Positions 41,801 to 55,548 of a stretch of 64,000 nt of DNA are shown here, piece by piece. Position 1 is the first letter of the stretch. Each line of letters begins with the position of its first letter. The notes below the pieces were generated by a model, which worked only from the letters and a program-made list of their open reading frames with translations, made no database searches and was not told where the DNA came from. Position numbers and translations under genes: made by a program. Origin of the DNA: Brevipalpus yothersi (lineage: Eukaryota > Arthropoda > Arachnida > Trombidiformes > Tenuipalpidae); contig QZCP01000017.1 of NCBI GenBank assembly GCA_003956705.1, positions 196,704 through 260,703 of the forward strand, in the 5' to 3' direction.

Positions 41801-43589
41801 AGATATATATCTTCTGAATGAATTCTTTTTCAATCCTCGATTTGATGTCAATTCATGATGATAAAAGTGATGTTTTCCATCGCAAAAGAAAAGGCAGATC
41901 AATTTGATTGGCAAATATTTTTCTTTTTTTACCCCATTTCATCATGTGAAAATTTTTTCTTTTGACCCTTTATACCTCTATTCACCGTTGAAAATGAATG
42001 AATGAAGCCATCTTATAGGCACACAAAAATTTGACTGATATATATATACATACATATCGTTAATCAGATCACTCACTGATTATCCATTAAAGCTGTTATT
42101 GTCACCGTGATCAAGGCTTCAATTAGACAGGCATCGTGGAAGGGAAAAACCGATTGATAACGTTAAGTTTAGTTTCACTTCTCATGAATGAAAAGTGTTG
42201 ATTCTGTCAGCTGTACACACACATATATGAGTTGTTATACGAAACGGTATCAACATCATTTGTGTGAGTGTGTGATTGAATTACTTATTATTCATAAAAA
42301 TGGCCCCAAGATCGACTGGATGGACGTTTGAAGGCCTTGAAAATGATTTTCGCTGTATATACATATACACTATACTTTGCTATGCAAACTTTTTCGCGCG
42401 CCAAAATACTTTTCACCTTTTGACAGAGGAGAATGTTATAAAATTTTGATACCTTTTAAATATTATGCAAGTTTATTGGTGATATCAATTGAAATGAGAT
42501 TGTGTGTGTGTATAAGTGTGTATGACTGTTTTTATATATGATGTGAATCAATTATGAGAACAAGATTAGCAAGTTGAGGCCATTCGATTGGACACTGTAC
42601 AAGCGTACAAAATATTTTTCTTGATAGATTAATAATAATAGTAGTAATGATACCTCGAGAGTGTCCACATGTTGATATCATTACTTCAAGGATGATGATA
42701 TACTTTCTCTCTCTTTCTGAATGAAAGATTTGAATAAGACTGGACATGAGGAAGATGTGTGTGTGTGTGTGTGTTTGATGCTTGGTGAACAGATTGGCGA
42801 ACAGATAAATGGCCATAATCAATCGAACACAATTTTGGTGAAAGTGTATCAATGCTGGAAATCTTATTACTCTCTTCACACGATCAATTCTCATGCTACT
42901 CGTGCTTTGGTGCTGATGAAGACAACCAGTTCGACATCTTGACCACACTATCTAAGGTGAAACATACACATTAATCGGGTCACTTATTGATTGGACTTTT
43001 CAGGATTAAGGCTGGACAAATGGTGCGATTTGCGAATCAATCCAATTATGTGCATCCACTGTGAACACTACTCATCATGATGGCAATGCACTTGAAATGG
43101 CCTGATTTTTCATCCATCAGCAACCAAATTCGAACAGCCCATGGTCACGGTACTGTTATGTGTCCAATGAGGATGTGTCTGTATGTGTGTGTGTGCATTA
43201 TACAATGAGTATTACTTGACATTGATACATCGTTGACATAGGAGTGGCCCTACTTATGGCCATCATATTGTGAATAGAAATGGGGAGAAAGTGAGAAAGA
43301 GAGTAAAAACGTGCTGACATTTTTGGATAATCTTTCGTTCGATTACAATTATTCATCTTATAGCCACATTAATCTTCAGCTAAACTTTGACCACTCGATC
43401 AAGTGGTATTGGTGTTGGTAGTTGTAGTAGTAGTGGTAGTAGTGGTAGTAGTACTGGCCTGTCGCCTACACCGTTATCTAACGTTGACCGTTGATCCTTG
43501 TCTCAATTCATTTCGGTGCTTTCGTTTATTATTATTATGAATTCATTTGAATTGTATTCAAATTGTTCAGCCTCCCCCTCACTTTTCAT

Positions 43590-43612
43590 CTCTCTCTCTC
43601 TCTCTCTCTCTC
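43590..43612. repeat. Short (TC)n microsatellite
   Basis: Pure TC tract of about 23 bases, 150 bases from a longer GA tract of reverse polarity. Confidence 0.9.
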
Positions 43613-43759
43613 TTAATTTTTAGGTTTCAGTTTCTCTTTTCTCTCTCTTCCATCGATTTGTTACCCAAGCCTGAGGCATAAAATATTTTTCTCTCTCTTT
43701 TGAGTCTAAGGAAGCATACACAATCGTTTCAGTAGTTTGCATTTCAGCATTTCTTTATA

Positions 43760-43761
<2 letters not shown>

Positions 43762-43816
<55 letters not shown>
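43762..43816. repeat. (GA)n microsatellite
   Basis: Pure GA tract of about 55 bases; with the short TC tract at 43590 it forms an inverted pair. Less regular GA runs follow near 44150-44200. Confidence 0.95.
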
Positions 43817-43819
<3 letters not shown>

Positions 43820-44790
43820 ATGGAGTAGAATATAAATCGAAAAAGTGAGAACTCGATAGCGATCGAATTTCATAATACATGAATATGTGGGTATAAGGTT
43901 CTTGGTGTATGGGGAAGATAGTGTGGTGAACAAAGTTGATCGACCAGCAGATTGGATTTAGATTCACTTGAGCTAACTTTCTATGATCCAAAACGGATTC
44001 CAAGATCAAGTTTACTTTATTATGTGACTAAAGATGTAAATTTTATTGCAACCATACAGTCAATTCATTTGATTTAATGATTCACCACGATCATCGGGCC
44101 GATCTGTATGAGAGTGTGTGAATGTAAATTCAAATGAGAAGTAATGAAGAGAGAGAGAGAGAGAGAGGAAGAGAGAAAGAGAAAGAGAGAGAGAGAGAGG
44201 AGGGTATCAAATAATAATAACTTTCTTAAGAATTGGATTATCGACCAAACTAGTTGGACGAAATGGATATCAACAACATTCACAAATGTTGCTGGATAAA
44301 AGAATTCTCTGAATAAAGAACAGGAAATCGAAAGATTTAGATACATTTTTGCATAAGTGAATCGATCCTCTAAATGCTATTTAGAGCACAATCTTATTCA
44401 CTTTTATGAATGAAAAGGAGTAAAGTAAGTGCTCCAGGCCAAATTTTTGCGCGTGTTTGGTTACCTTTATAAAGTATTTATTATTTGAGCCTTAAATATA
44501 CTCCAAATTTCAATTTAGCGGAAAAGATTCGAAAAGACTCCCACCAATCAGTGCCTGATTCAAATCATCATGGATTTTCGAATCGAAGATGGGATTAATC
44601 ATCGCAATTATGAGAAGCGTATGAAGCACATTGAAATCAGAATTTGCAACCTTACCCAGAATCTAGTCAAGAATTATCGATAATAATCTTCACCCATTAT
44701 GATTTATACACACAAAAAGATCATACGTACAGCTCATTGAACGAATACATTTTAACGAATTCTGTTATCGAGCTCGAATCGCGATCAATT

Positions 44791-44793
<3 letters not shown>

Positions 44794-44823
<30 letters not shown>
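44794..44823. repeat. (CT)n microsatellite
   Basis: Pure CT tract of about 30 bases in intergenic DNA. Confidence 0.95.
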
Positions 44824-44824
<1 letters not shown>

Positions 44825-45906
44825 AAATCATGGACACTCTTGATGCCCATGAATATTCATTTAAAGTTAATTTGGTGAGAAATCAACCATCGTAAGCAAA
44901 AAAAAAAATTAAATTATTACTCTAAGAACGTATACATTGAGGCAATTGTTTTCCCTCCATCAAGACCAAAGACTGCCCAGTCAATATGGTTGTTTGTCCA
45001 AAAAAGGATCACCTCTAAGAATTGTTGGAAACCTCAGATAACTTAAGAGAGTCCGCCTAATTGAATATGGCAAATCCATTGGGTGTTGCTATAAGTGGCC
45101 ATTTGAAGGCACACAAAATCTTGGGACTTTTTTGTTCCGATTCCAAAGGGTTAGGCAGGTGGGAGTGTTCAATCATTTAGCGAATGATGGAATAATTATT
45201 ATTGTTCGCTATTATTTGTAAACTGATTGCTGGATGATTCTATTGAAGACTTGAATTTGTATTGAAGCAAAATTTTTCCTGAGCCATGCAAAAAAAGACC
45301 TTCACAAGTCGTCATTGATGTATGTAATAGTTAAGTGCTTCATGGGATTATTTTTCTCCACAAATTTTGATCCTTTATCTTTTCATCTTAGAGGAATACA
45401 GCTATTTGAGCTGAAGACTAGATACTTGAATAGCAGAACTCTAAAATACACACACACACAAATGTCCAACTCATCTGTCGACCACTTTCACTAATCATCC
45501 ATCATCATCTAACCATCATTCCATGTTAATGCGTTCTCTTCCACGAGAATCACATTCAACAGATGAGAATAATCATTTAATCCAGTCATCATCATAGAAA
45601 AATGATGATGATAATGATTTGCATGCCAGATATTTGTTTAGATCTCTTTCTGTGGCCATCATGATGCACTTCCAGGTCTCAAAAATTGTCATCAATGAAT
45701 TCGTGTCCATGTGAATGCGCCTCAGAGAATTAACAGGATTTCCAGATGCATTGGATTGATTACTGGATGATCTGCACTATAAACTACACGGTAGTAGTTA
45801 GTATAAGGATCATGATAGTCAGAAATGATTTTACTCATTTTGATGATGATTGTCCTTGTTGAAAAATTTTAACCACTTAATCGTAGCTACTTGTCATCTC
45901 TTTCTC

Positions 45907-45907
<1 letters not shown>

Positions 45908-45957
<50 letters not shown>
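45908..45957. repeat. (CTTT)n microsatellite
   Basis: About twelve CTTT units, the only clear tetranucleotide array in the window. Confidence 0.95.
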
Positions 45958-48850
45958 CTCCCTCACTTGATAACCTTATAAAGTGAGGGTACATGTTATA
46001 TATGTTATAAGCAAGCCTGGGATATAACTTTCATGTACCTGCTGGCCGATTGCCTCTTGTGAGGCCACATATTTACAGTCGATCACGGACACAATTAAAC
46101 TTCCTCTCACGTATACTGAAAGAATTCATGATGAACATTTTGTCCAGAATATTTGCCGTTCAAATCGATTGCTGTTCAACCAGAGGCAAGAGTAACCAGT
46201 ATCAACAGTCCTCATCATTGACTGTCCTCTTCGCTGACACTGTACGATTTGGACAGTATTGCTTCTGGATGGATTGGATGAACAGAAAAGGAAGAAAATG
46301 ATCTCGGTTAGAGTAATTAACAGCAAGGCTGACTAAAATGACACAATTAATAACAGCATCTCTCTTTAACCACATACACACATGTTGGAACATTTGAGTG
46401 GACATTGAAAGTGATTTCTGAGTGCCACAAGATCGCTATTTTCAGTGTATTGCATGGAAAATTTTTTGCTTTCCTAAGGTCATTACATTGAATTCAATTG
46501 AAAATTTTTGATCAACAAATTGCTATACAAAATACACGTATATTTTGGACGAATTAATGAATCCTTTCTCAGCGAGAGGCAAGATAATTTTTCAATCTCT
46601 GGACTTGTCGGAATTTCAAGCTGCTTCAATCTTCTGACAAGGTAGCCACATTGAAAGGATGCTCGAAGATAGATGTGTGATATCTTCTTCACTCATATAA
46701 TAGTAATAATATTTTCTTTTTTTCGTAGATCCTTATCCACTCAATCACTCGAATATCAAGATTGTGGAAAACTGTCATCGGATGCCTTCATATTTTCGCT
46801 ATATCACTTATCTTGAAACTATATCTATAAATGACGTGATTATTTTTCTCCTTAATCTTGGATTGTCACTGGATAAACTGAAGATTTCCGCTGAATGATG
46901 AGGTAATGGACTCAAAAATGAAGTACATACACACAAATTTTTGAATCCATTTTGATATCAAAATCAGATTATCGCAATGTCTTTCCACTTTGATCGATGC
47001 TACGATCAATTATCACTTCCGCTGAGTCAAGGCACTTATCTATTAGGGTGGCGAATTTGTTCAAAATCAAGAATTGAGTCATGATTTCCGTGTGATTGAT
47101 TCAGAAGCCTGGAATGTCGAATAATTGCTACCTTTTCATAGCTGTTAATGGGAGGCTTTCCAAGTAAAGCTGAATAATCTTAGGAGGCGATTTCTGCAAT
47201 GAAAATTGATTGATTTGATTAAATGAATCATTCGTTATGAATTGGAAAAATAATTTTGCTCTTAATTTCATGGGATTGAAAATAATGAGACTTCATATCG
47301 TCATCCTACAATAACAAGTTTGCACGTGGTGGAAATTCTTTCTTGCGTAAATATTTCTGAATTCGGACTCAAGATTTATCCTCTTTGAATTGTAACAACT
47401 TATTCTATCAAATTTACAGTTCCTGAAGAAAGTGAGTAGCTTAATTGGACTTTGGATTTTTGTAAAAGTCACAAAAAAGGTTTAAATTATGAGAGAGATC
47501 TCCTGAGGATAAATTTTGATCGAGAGAGACAATATTTCAAGTGATTTCGTACTTCAAAGGAAGGAATCATAGCCATCGATTGAATTAAAATTCTAAAGAA
47601 TATGTCCAGGTTGAATTATGGTTGAACAATACTATTCAAGATTGGTGAAGCAAAAATCAGATAAGCCTGAGAGAATTTCGTTGAATGAAAGGCAATGAAC
47701 ACCAATAAGTGTTCATTTTTCAATTGCCGTGAAGAAACAATTAAATTGAAAAATTTATTTGAATCTTTCAAATAACAAAATGTCACTGAGATATGCACAC
47801 AAACGTTTTCGCAATCAAATTTCAACATGAACCAAGCAATATCAGTTATAAAACTTTCGAAATAATCAAAAATAAAAAATGAAACCGTATTAAACGTAAA
47901 GAAAAACGGGTATTTTTGTTCAAATGAGACACAAAATGAGGAAGAAAGCTTCTTGATTACGAAATACTTTCGATCCAAAAAGTTAACACTTTTCGGTCCG
48001 GTAATTAAAAAGCTGATTGCATTCAATTCCATTGATGAAAAAATAATTTCTCAGAGCATCAAGAAATTCCTCAAGAATACCAGATCTTGTGTTTAATTTA
48101 TCCTCTGAATTATATCGATAATTTTTTTCTGAACACCCACGCTTCACATCATCCGATGAGCATCCAAATCGAGAGAAAAATCAACTATCGTCATAATGTA
48201 TGGTTATTTTCGATTTTGATTGATAAAGAATTGCAAAAACAATCCATCTGAAGTCTTGTTTCTCTGGAATTAAGTATACGAAATTCAAGCAAAAAGCTGT
48301 TTTTGATAGATTTATTGCTTCGCCCGGCCATGAATTGCTCTCTCAAAATTATCAAACAAAAAAATCCATTATCGTAAGCAAACTAAATTGAATTAGTCAT
48401 CACATCGAAACTAGATTCACAACCAAGCGAATATCATTATCTCTCTTCAGAATTGTTGAAACAAAGTAACCTGTAAAGTTACCTGCAAAATTAACGGTAA
48501 ATGAAACGAACGAAAAAGTTTGTGAAACTTCAACTGACCTCTAGTGAGCTGAACATGAGAGAATGAATAATATTCGAAATGAAATGAAATGTTGAGCATA
48601 TAATTTGGCTGATAAAATGTTAATAAGGCATAAAATAGCGGCATTTATCAATGGTTAGTGGATATGAGTGATGAAAATTTTTCACTTTATCACCATGAAT
48701 GCAATATATTTCATTGGAATTTTTTTTCAAGGGAAAAAAATTTTCTCTTCACTCTCTCCTTCAAAATATGGCTCATCATCTGTGAGAATTGCTGATCAAT
48801 AAAGCTCACATGAAAATATTAGGCCTGAAGTCTAGAATAAAGAGAGAAAT

Positions 48851-48854
<4 letters not shown>

Positions 48855-48909
<55 letters not shown>
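48855..48909. repeat. (AG)n microsatellite
   Basis: AG tract of about 55 bases, followed by a short run of AAAG units. Confidence 0.95.
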
Positions 48910-48913
<4 letters not shown>

Positions 48914-49887
48914 AAGAAAGAGAAAGAAAAGAGGAAGTTAAATAGGTGAGACAAGTGAGAATTGCGGGAGAGAGAGAGAAAGTCCAATAAATCGAAACAA
49001 TCAAGTGTCCATTTTACCATCAACTAAACCAAGCATTGACCATATTCTCTTGTTGATTTTTTTCTCTCTTCCTCTGATTTTTATTTCAAATTATTATGTG
49101 TTGAAATATTGGTAAAAACCTGATTCATCATCAATTTTATTTCTCTTTCTCTCTTCCTCTTGTCTGGTAATTTTTCTGAGCCTCGAAAAATAAAACGAAG
49201 AAGAAGAAGAAGAAGCAATAATTTTTTTCACTTTCAACCTCTTGTCCAAAGTAAAGTTAATAATTTTTTTCCCCTCCATTTTTAATGTATTTTGTGTTCA
49301 CTTCTCTCTGTTCCCTAGCTTCCTATTACATTGGTGGTGGTTGATGCTGTAGATGTTGTTGCCTCAAGAAAGTGAAAAGTATCGACATTATCAACAGTAG
49401 AAGTAGCAGTAAGTGTGTACATGTACACTGTGTGAATGTATGTGTTAGCATAGAAGAAGATCACTTACAACAGCAGCAGCAGCAACTCGAGCAGCTTTTT
49501 TTTCCTTGTTTATGTGTGTGTGTGTCTGAATGTCTGGAATCTTTCTTCTCTTTCTGGAATATATCCGTCAATTAACCTTCCTTCCCGGTGCTAGTGATTT
49601 AGACTGTCTCTGATTGTGATTGATACAAATATACACACAAAACAGTTTACCTGATAATCATCTTCTCGTTCTCCCTGCTCATCATCTTATTATTATTATT
49701 CTTCTTCTTCATATCATCATTACATTCGTCTCAACAAACACATCATACACACACCCGATTCAGCAACATGTTTAGTTGAACGCTGATTAATAGTTTTGAT
49801 TTAAAAATTTGTAAATCATATATATCTCTTTTCACATACCACCAACACTGTTCATTGTTCACACACACACTCTCTATCTATTCATCT

Positions 49888-51939
49888 ATGAATGAGCCTA
49901 GTCAACAATCCATAAATCCTTCTGATCATGGAACAGAGGATCGCCTACCATTATCCTGTGATAAAAATGGTAAGATTATTATTGTGTGTATGTATGTAGA
50001 CTTGATGTGTGTATATCGATTTCTATCCACTTTTTGACTTGTACTCTTGAAAGAAATGAAACAAAAGGCTTTCTCTTGACGGTTTCTTTTACACACACAC
50101 CATTACCATTGAAGAGTGAAAAGTCATCCACGCCATTTCTTATCGATCATTGATCTTATTCTTCTTCCACTTGATCTGTCTGTTTGTCTGTCTGTCTTCA
50201 TATGCCCCACCTGATAAGTGTTATTAATGTGTATCTAAAATATTGTTTCATCTTTTCTTTTTCTCTTGCTGTTGCTTACTTGTGTGTCCAATGATCATCA
50301 TTGTAGATTCCAATTCTAAAGATGAGGTAGATGTTCTCACACCGGACGCTAGTGTACGAATTAAAGCTGCTATCGAACAGATTCAAGCGAAAGTGGTCAA
50401 AACAAAAGAGGCCATCAAAGCGGAACAAACATTGAGAGATGAAATAGTTGATGAGTATCTTAAATTGGCTTCCAATGCTGATGAGGCTCAAAATCATCGT
50501 ATAAAGAGTTCATTTGAGAAAAAGAATCAAAAATCTGCTCATGCTATAGCCCAATTGCAGCGTAAATTAGATAAATACACTCAAAAATTAAGAGAAATTG
50601 AAAAACTTGGTATTCATGCTCTGCATCAGCCAAGTAGATCTCGAACTGTGATCGCTAATGTTGTATCTGGTTTCAAAGATGTTAGCAGTAATATTCGCGA
50701 TGGTATTACCGGTATATCTGAAGGTGTTATCGGTACCATTAAGCCATCCCAATCGAGTACACCATCGTCAGCTAATCAACAAACATCACATTCAATCAGA
50801 GAGTCTCCTGGTGTCAGCCGGTTAGATACAACAAATGACACCTCCTCAACTTTTAACCATGAAGATGGAGACAAAGAAGATAAACAGCCAGAAAAACATG
50901 GTTCTTATACTCAAGGAAGCTCCTCATTTTACGTTCATTCTTACAGTCATTCTACCAAACCGACCTCAGATGAAAATTCAAGCATCACATCAGATGAAAA
51001 TATTCAGCTCCAAAGAGCTCCTCTCTATGAAGGTGCTCAACCAGGTCAAATTGATCCATTGACTAGGAATCGTGGTCGATTTGCAAGTCGCACTGGCTCA
51101 TCGAACAACATCATTGACTCACAGCAGCTGGCAGAATTGATCGCTGGCATGAGAGATAGAGAAAATGAATCTCAACGTTTATCAGAGGAACTCAGAGCTT
51201 TTAAGATGCAATATAGTGAAGAATCTTCTGTTTTTACTCAGGCTCTACAAGAGGAAAAATTTAAATCAGATGTAAGCTACGCCCATATTCTGTGGAGCCG
51301 ATCCGATCTTTCCCTCTCTTAATAATTTCTCTCTCTCCCTCTCTTTCTTTCTTTTTTTAGCTTCTCGAAGATCATTTGAACGATCTGATCGAACTTCATC
51401 AGAAAGAAATCGAAAATCTTAAGCAAAACATTTATGACATCGAAGAAAAGATCTTGTATCAAAGTGAGGAGAGGCTGAGAGACATTTACGATACGTTGGA
51501 AAGTTGTCAAACGAGAATATCTCGCATTGAACATCAGCAACATCAACAACAGCTTGTAAACCTAAATTCCCTTGAAGACTCAAATGCAAAAGCTCTTGCC
51601 CTTAAGTTGATCAACGTTGTGCTCACCGTACTGCACATTATTCTGCTACTCGTCGCAACCGTATCTAGTGTGGTCACGCCGTTGACAAGGACTAGGTAAT
51701 TATTGTTATGAGCCATTCCCTTAACTCTTCCAATCTAGTTGATCACTATAGCAAATTGATTTTCATTCGCTTTGAGCAGGATTTTTCTTCTCGGCTTCTT
51801 TCTTCTATTGACATCCATCCTGATGAAAGCTCGTGAGGGTGACTCAGATGTGCCGACATGGTTAAGAAAGAACCTTAGATGGTACTTTCCTGGACTATTT
51901 GAACTGTTACCGAACACTTGGCAGCAAGATCAAGCGTAA
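49888..51939 (+). CDS. TMCC-family transmembrane and coiled-coil protein (dementin-like)
   Basis: Exons: 49888-49969, 50307-51271, 51361-51695, 51780-51939; GT-AG introns in phases 1, 0, 2; 513 aa. The start is the first in-frame ATG of the first exon; extra 5' exons or a longer isoform are possible because this exon gives only 27 residues. Coiled coil 1 covers about residues 40-130, a Ser/Thr-rich variable part about 180-290, and coiled coil 2 about 295-415, containing LIELHQKEIENLK, YQSEERLRDI, LESCQTRISRIE and a Gln/His stretch, all TMCC signatures. Two C-terminal membrane segments follow (about 430-455 and 462-476), with a short tail. Family proteins sit in the ER membrane with coiled coils facing the cytosol; human TMCC2 and Drosophila dementin belong here. 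The gene is convergent with STT3B. Confidence 0.92.
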
Positions 51940-52175
51940 TGAATCAAGTGGCTCTCTTTGTTACGGTCAAGTCGATTGAAATGGAGTCTCCAGTTTATGC
52001 CTAAAGCTTTTTGCATTAATCGGACGATAATCGACGATGTCATTATTTTTCGAAAAAGTACAAAACAACTTTTTTTTATTAGAGACTGAGAAAAATTGAG
52101 GCACTCATGAACGATAATCTTTGTTGTGACTTCCTTCCGCGAATGCACTTTTAAATTACTCTAAGACAATGGCCA
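51940..52175. other. Short intergenic region between convergent stop codons
   Basis: Only 236 bases separate the TMCC stop (+) from the STT3B stop (-), so both 3' untranslated regions must lie in it or overlap. An AATAAA for the minus strand is present; I see no equally clear AATAAA for the plus strand before the STT3B coding region. Confidence 0.8.
52075..52080 (-). promoter_or_regulatory. Polyadenylation signal AATAAA for STT3B
   Basis: Canonical AATAAA on the minus strand about 96 bases past the STT3B stop codon, at a suitable distance for 3' end formation. Confidence 0.55.
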
Positions 52176-55100
52176 TTACCGTGTTGAAGCCTTTCGTTTT
52201 CCTTTTACTACGACTGGTCTATCCTTGATGGTTCCCTTGCGTTTGCGACTAGTCTATGGACATATTGAAACAATCAGACAAGACGTACATCTCACATTTT
52301 TTTACACCACTTACCTTCTTGGATGCAAAAAGGTTCTTGGGACGGATTTTCCTATCCTTGTAAGAGATTTTCGGCCTGTTTGCCGGCTCTTTTACCTTAT
52401 AAATACGCACCAGCCAATGCTCGGTGGTGTATGCCTCTTCCAGATGTTCCAATTTAATATTCTTATTTCCTATTTCCATGTTACGTGTTCTATCATATCC
52501 GGCAGGAGCTCGATAATCAAGCTGTGAGCAGAGAGAAGAGGGGAGAGAGAGCGAGAGGATTCTGTTAGCTTGCAAGATACATGTTGATAACATATTACTT
52601 ACCTGTAGTTCTCCGAAACGATAGTAACTTAGTTTGTACATCAAACAGTTGAGCAAGGTCGGCGCACCTTGACTATCAACTCGGAATTCGCCTCGATCAG
52701 TGAAATAATCACTTTCCCTGATGTCCTTTGGATGTTCACCTTCTGCAATTCGGACCATCCATAAAAACTTGTTTATATCATCACCCGAGTAGCCAATTAC
52801 ACCACCAAAGATGACTAAAACATAGTCGACATCCAAAGATCGCATGATCTCATAGGATGCACTCTCATTTGATGCCATTGCTTTACCAACCAGAGCTATA
52901 TGGCTGTTATTCCACGTATTATTATCCACCAGAGTAGTTCTGTTAGCCATTCCTGCAATTTGATAACCATAATCCCACCATGACATGACACGAGCATCAT
53001 CACGTGTATTTTGTGCTAGCCAATAGTAAGCTTCCCGAAAATCATCCAATATCACTCGAGATCTAGAGGCAAGATTGATAGATGAGATAATCGTTTTTTT
53101 TCAATAGTACAGCTGATCAACATACCCATCAGATCCATAGCTTGAGAGAACAATGCTAGGGCTTGAGTAGGCGTTCGATGTGACCCAAGTACAGTGAACT
53201 ACGAAAAGCATTAACATTGCGAAGAGACCAAACCAGATGATAGTGCGAATATTTTGACCAATTCCTGGGGCTTCTTTTGATCCAGACCTAATTTTACGAA
53301 TCTTGCCAGCCTGAATAAATTATACATATAGACAGCCAGTCAGAAGTTTGCCGATAATTTTCACAACGTTCTCACCTTATCATAAAGATTTTTATGATAA
53401 CGTTTCTCAGCTGTCTCGTCTGAATCACTTCCATCAGCAACTGCATCTCCGCCGTCTTTCGATCCAACACGACGCTTAGGCTTCTCATCGGATTCATAGG
53501 TGAAATAAAAACATTCAGAGAAAGCGATGGCACTTAGGACGCACACAACCGGTGCAAGAGTCAGCATAAGACGAACCATCACTCCGGCAAAATAGGAGGC
53601 AGTGATGGCGTAAAGTGCGACTAGAATTGGAGAGAATAAAAGAAAAATTAATTAAGTTCAGTTAACGTCGGGATGATCGACGATCACTTACTGAAAACTC
53701 TTTCGTCATTGAGTTGCTTGATGCAATAAAATAAACCAATGGGAAAGGTGGGTACGAGAAGATGAAGATCGAAGAAAAATGAGAACCAGGTAGTCGGCTG
53801 ATGCTCAGATACAGAGGCAATGATTGGAATATGTATTCTAGCGTAACCCGTATCCCAGAGTGAATAGAAGCGACCACTCCACGGCGCGATATAACCAGCA
53901 TATGTGAGAATGACAACTCCGAGGAATACAATTGAAGTTACTCCTATGGTTGTGGTTAAAAAGAAATATTTGAACTCCGATCGACTCATGACCGATTGGA
54001 AGTATTTTAAGACAGCGTAAGCATTCATTAGAAGAAAAACTCCAGCAGATGCCATGTGTTCACTCGTTCTGACCGGTTGGAATCCAACGAATGGGATTTG
54101 CATTGATAGCAATAGACCCAAAATGAAGAATGTGGTATAAGCTGTGGAGGAAGAACGATGTCAGTTTTAAGTTTCAAAATATTCTCAGTTCACATACCGA
54201 TGTATATTCTGTGAGAAAATCGGCCCATCAAGAGCAAGAAGAAAACGTGCAATGGAATGAGATTGATGATGAATACATATCCTCCCCAGGCAGAGACCAT
54301 GTAAAAATATGAAAGAGCCGTAAGAGTTGCCCAATAAACGGTGCCAGTTTTCACTGCTTTCACCTGAATGCCAACATAGAGAGGAGTGAAAAACTGTTCT
54401 TATTTTCCAGATTGATAGGTTCTTACCCATAGATAGTAGGTGAACATTAAGGCAAAAATTGCAATTCCTTCATTGTCATAACTGCCAGCTACTGATCGAC
54501 TAATGTAACCAGGAACTGAATGGAGGTGAGAAAAAGTAAGCAACAGGAATTGAGAATTTCACGATGTAAGGATATATTTTTCTTTCAAGCATTTAGTGTG
54601 TCTAATTGATTGCCTACCAATGGATATGAAACAGGCTGCGAAGAGTCCAGCACCTTCATTCCATAATTCTTTAGTGAGAAAATAAGTAGCCAATGCTGTT
54701 AGACCACTGAATACAGGAGCCAAAAAGACACATATATCTCTGATATGGATAGGAATGTTGAGAAGATGAAGAATATAGTGTATTGAGCCCGAGGTTATCA
54801 TTAAACCAGGGTAAACCTAGTGTGAAGAGAAAAAAAAATGAGATATGTTAATGTGAAACACAATCCATTGAATACACGACCCTAAAAATTGTGTGTGTTG
54901 TTCAAGAAGAACCGTAACCACTGGCAATACTTACCGTTCCACCGACTATTCTTCCAAGCGGATACCATGCTCTTTCATCGAACCAATTTAGGAAATTGTA
55001 GAAACCATGTTTCACCATATAATGAGTGGCTCGGTAATTAAACCTAAAGATGACATGATAAAATAAGCGTATAAATCGAATTGCTTTCCACTAGAAATCA

Positions 55101-55548
55101 ATAGGAGAGCAGAGAACAATCGTGATGTACAGCTAATGTTATTGCAATATACGAGATGACAGTGTGTAAATGAATCAAAATTCACATGTTTAACACACAG
55201 ATGACGATGTGTAGCCATTTAAACATGTACACATAGGAAGTCAGAGGATAAGAAAGATATCCAAGAAAATAATCATCACCATTAACACACACACACACAT
55301 GTGAGTATGTGTGTGACAACTCACCATGGATCAAATTCGTGTATAATTGATTCAAATCTGATCACTGCAAATAGACGTGAACAAAAGGCTAATAACCATG
55401 CCAGTCCAAGAATGATAAATATTAGTAGACTCGGTGGTATCATTAATCCACCTCCATTTGATTTATTTTTACTTTTACCACCACCACTTGCACTTGGCTC
55501 ACGAGAAGATGAAGCTTTCACGGGTTGACACATATCTTTCTCTTTCAT
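52176..55548 (-). CDS. STT3B: STT3B, catalytic subunit of oligosaccharyltransferase
   Basis: Eleven exons on the minus strand: 55548-55325, 55043-54935, 54816-54618, 54515-54427, 54363-54198, 54141-53692, 53620-53376, 53310-53126, 53062-52603, 52521-52315, 52253-52176; GT-AG, phases consistent, 803 aa. The enzyme transfers the lipid-linked glycan to Asn-X-Ser/Thr in the ER lumen. Motifs seen: EFDPWFNYR near residue 71 (first acidic motif), DNE at 191-193, SVSEHQP at 372-378 (external loop 5), WWDYG at 584-588 (acceptor recognition) and the DK motif D651-x2-K654-x3-M658. The NNTWNNS sequon cluster near 603-609 matches the conserved glycosylated site. Many hydrophobic helices precede the lumenal domain. 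The N-terminus has a Ser/Gly/Lys-rich extension and the C-terminus is basic, both as in STT3B rather than STT3A. The predicted protein is intact. Confidence 0.97.

Larger units (their letters stand above)
37245..49887. other. Long intergenic region between divergent genes
   Basis: No gene could be assigned. It separates the starts of the CPAP1-like gene (-) and the TMCC gene (+), so it should hold both promoters. It contains GA/TC tracts (37732-37785, 43590-43612, 43762-43816, 44794-44823, 48855-48909), a CTTT tract (45908-45957), an assembly gap (38750-38801) and AT-rich sequence. One 138-codon ATG-initiated open frame on the minus strand (47616-48032) is noted as a finding. A TATA-like TTATAAG lies about 95 bases upstream of the CPAP1-like start on the minus strand, but is weak evidence. 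Confidence 0.6.

Noticed and set aside
45908..45957. Regular short repeats considered as a CRISPR-like array
   Set aside because: It is a perfect tetranucleotide microsatellite without spacers, in a eukaryotic genome.
52532..52602. In-frame readthrough of the STT3B intron between exons 9 and 10
   Set aside because: A consensus donor (CAG/GTAAGT) and acceptor (CACAG) bound it, and removing it restores continuous similarity to STT3B.
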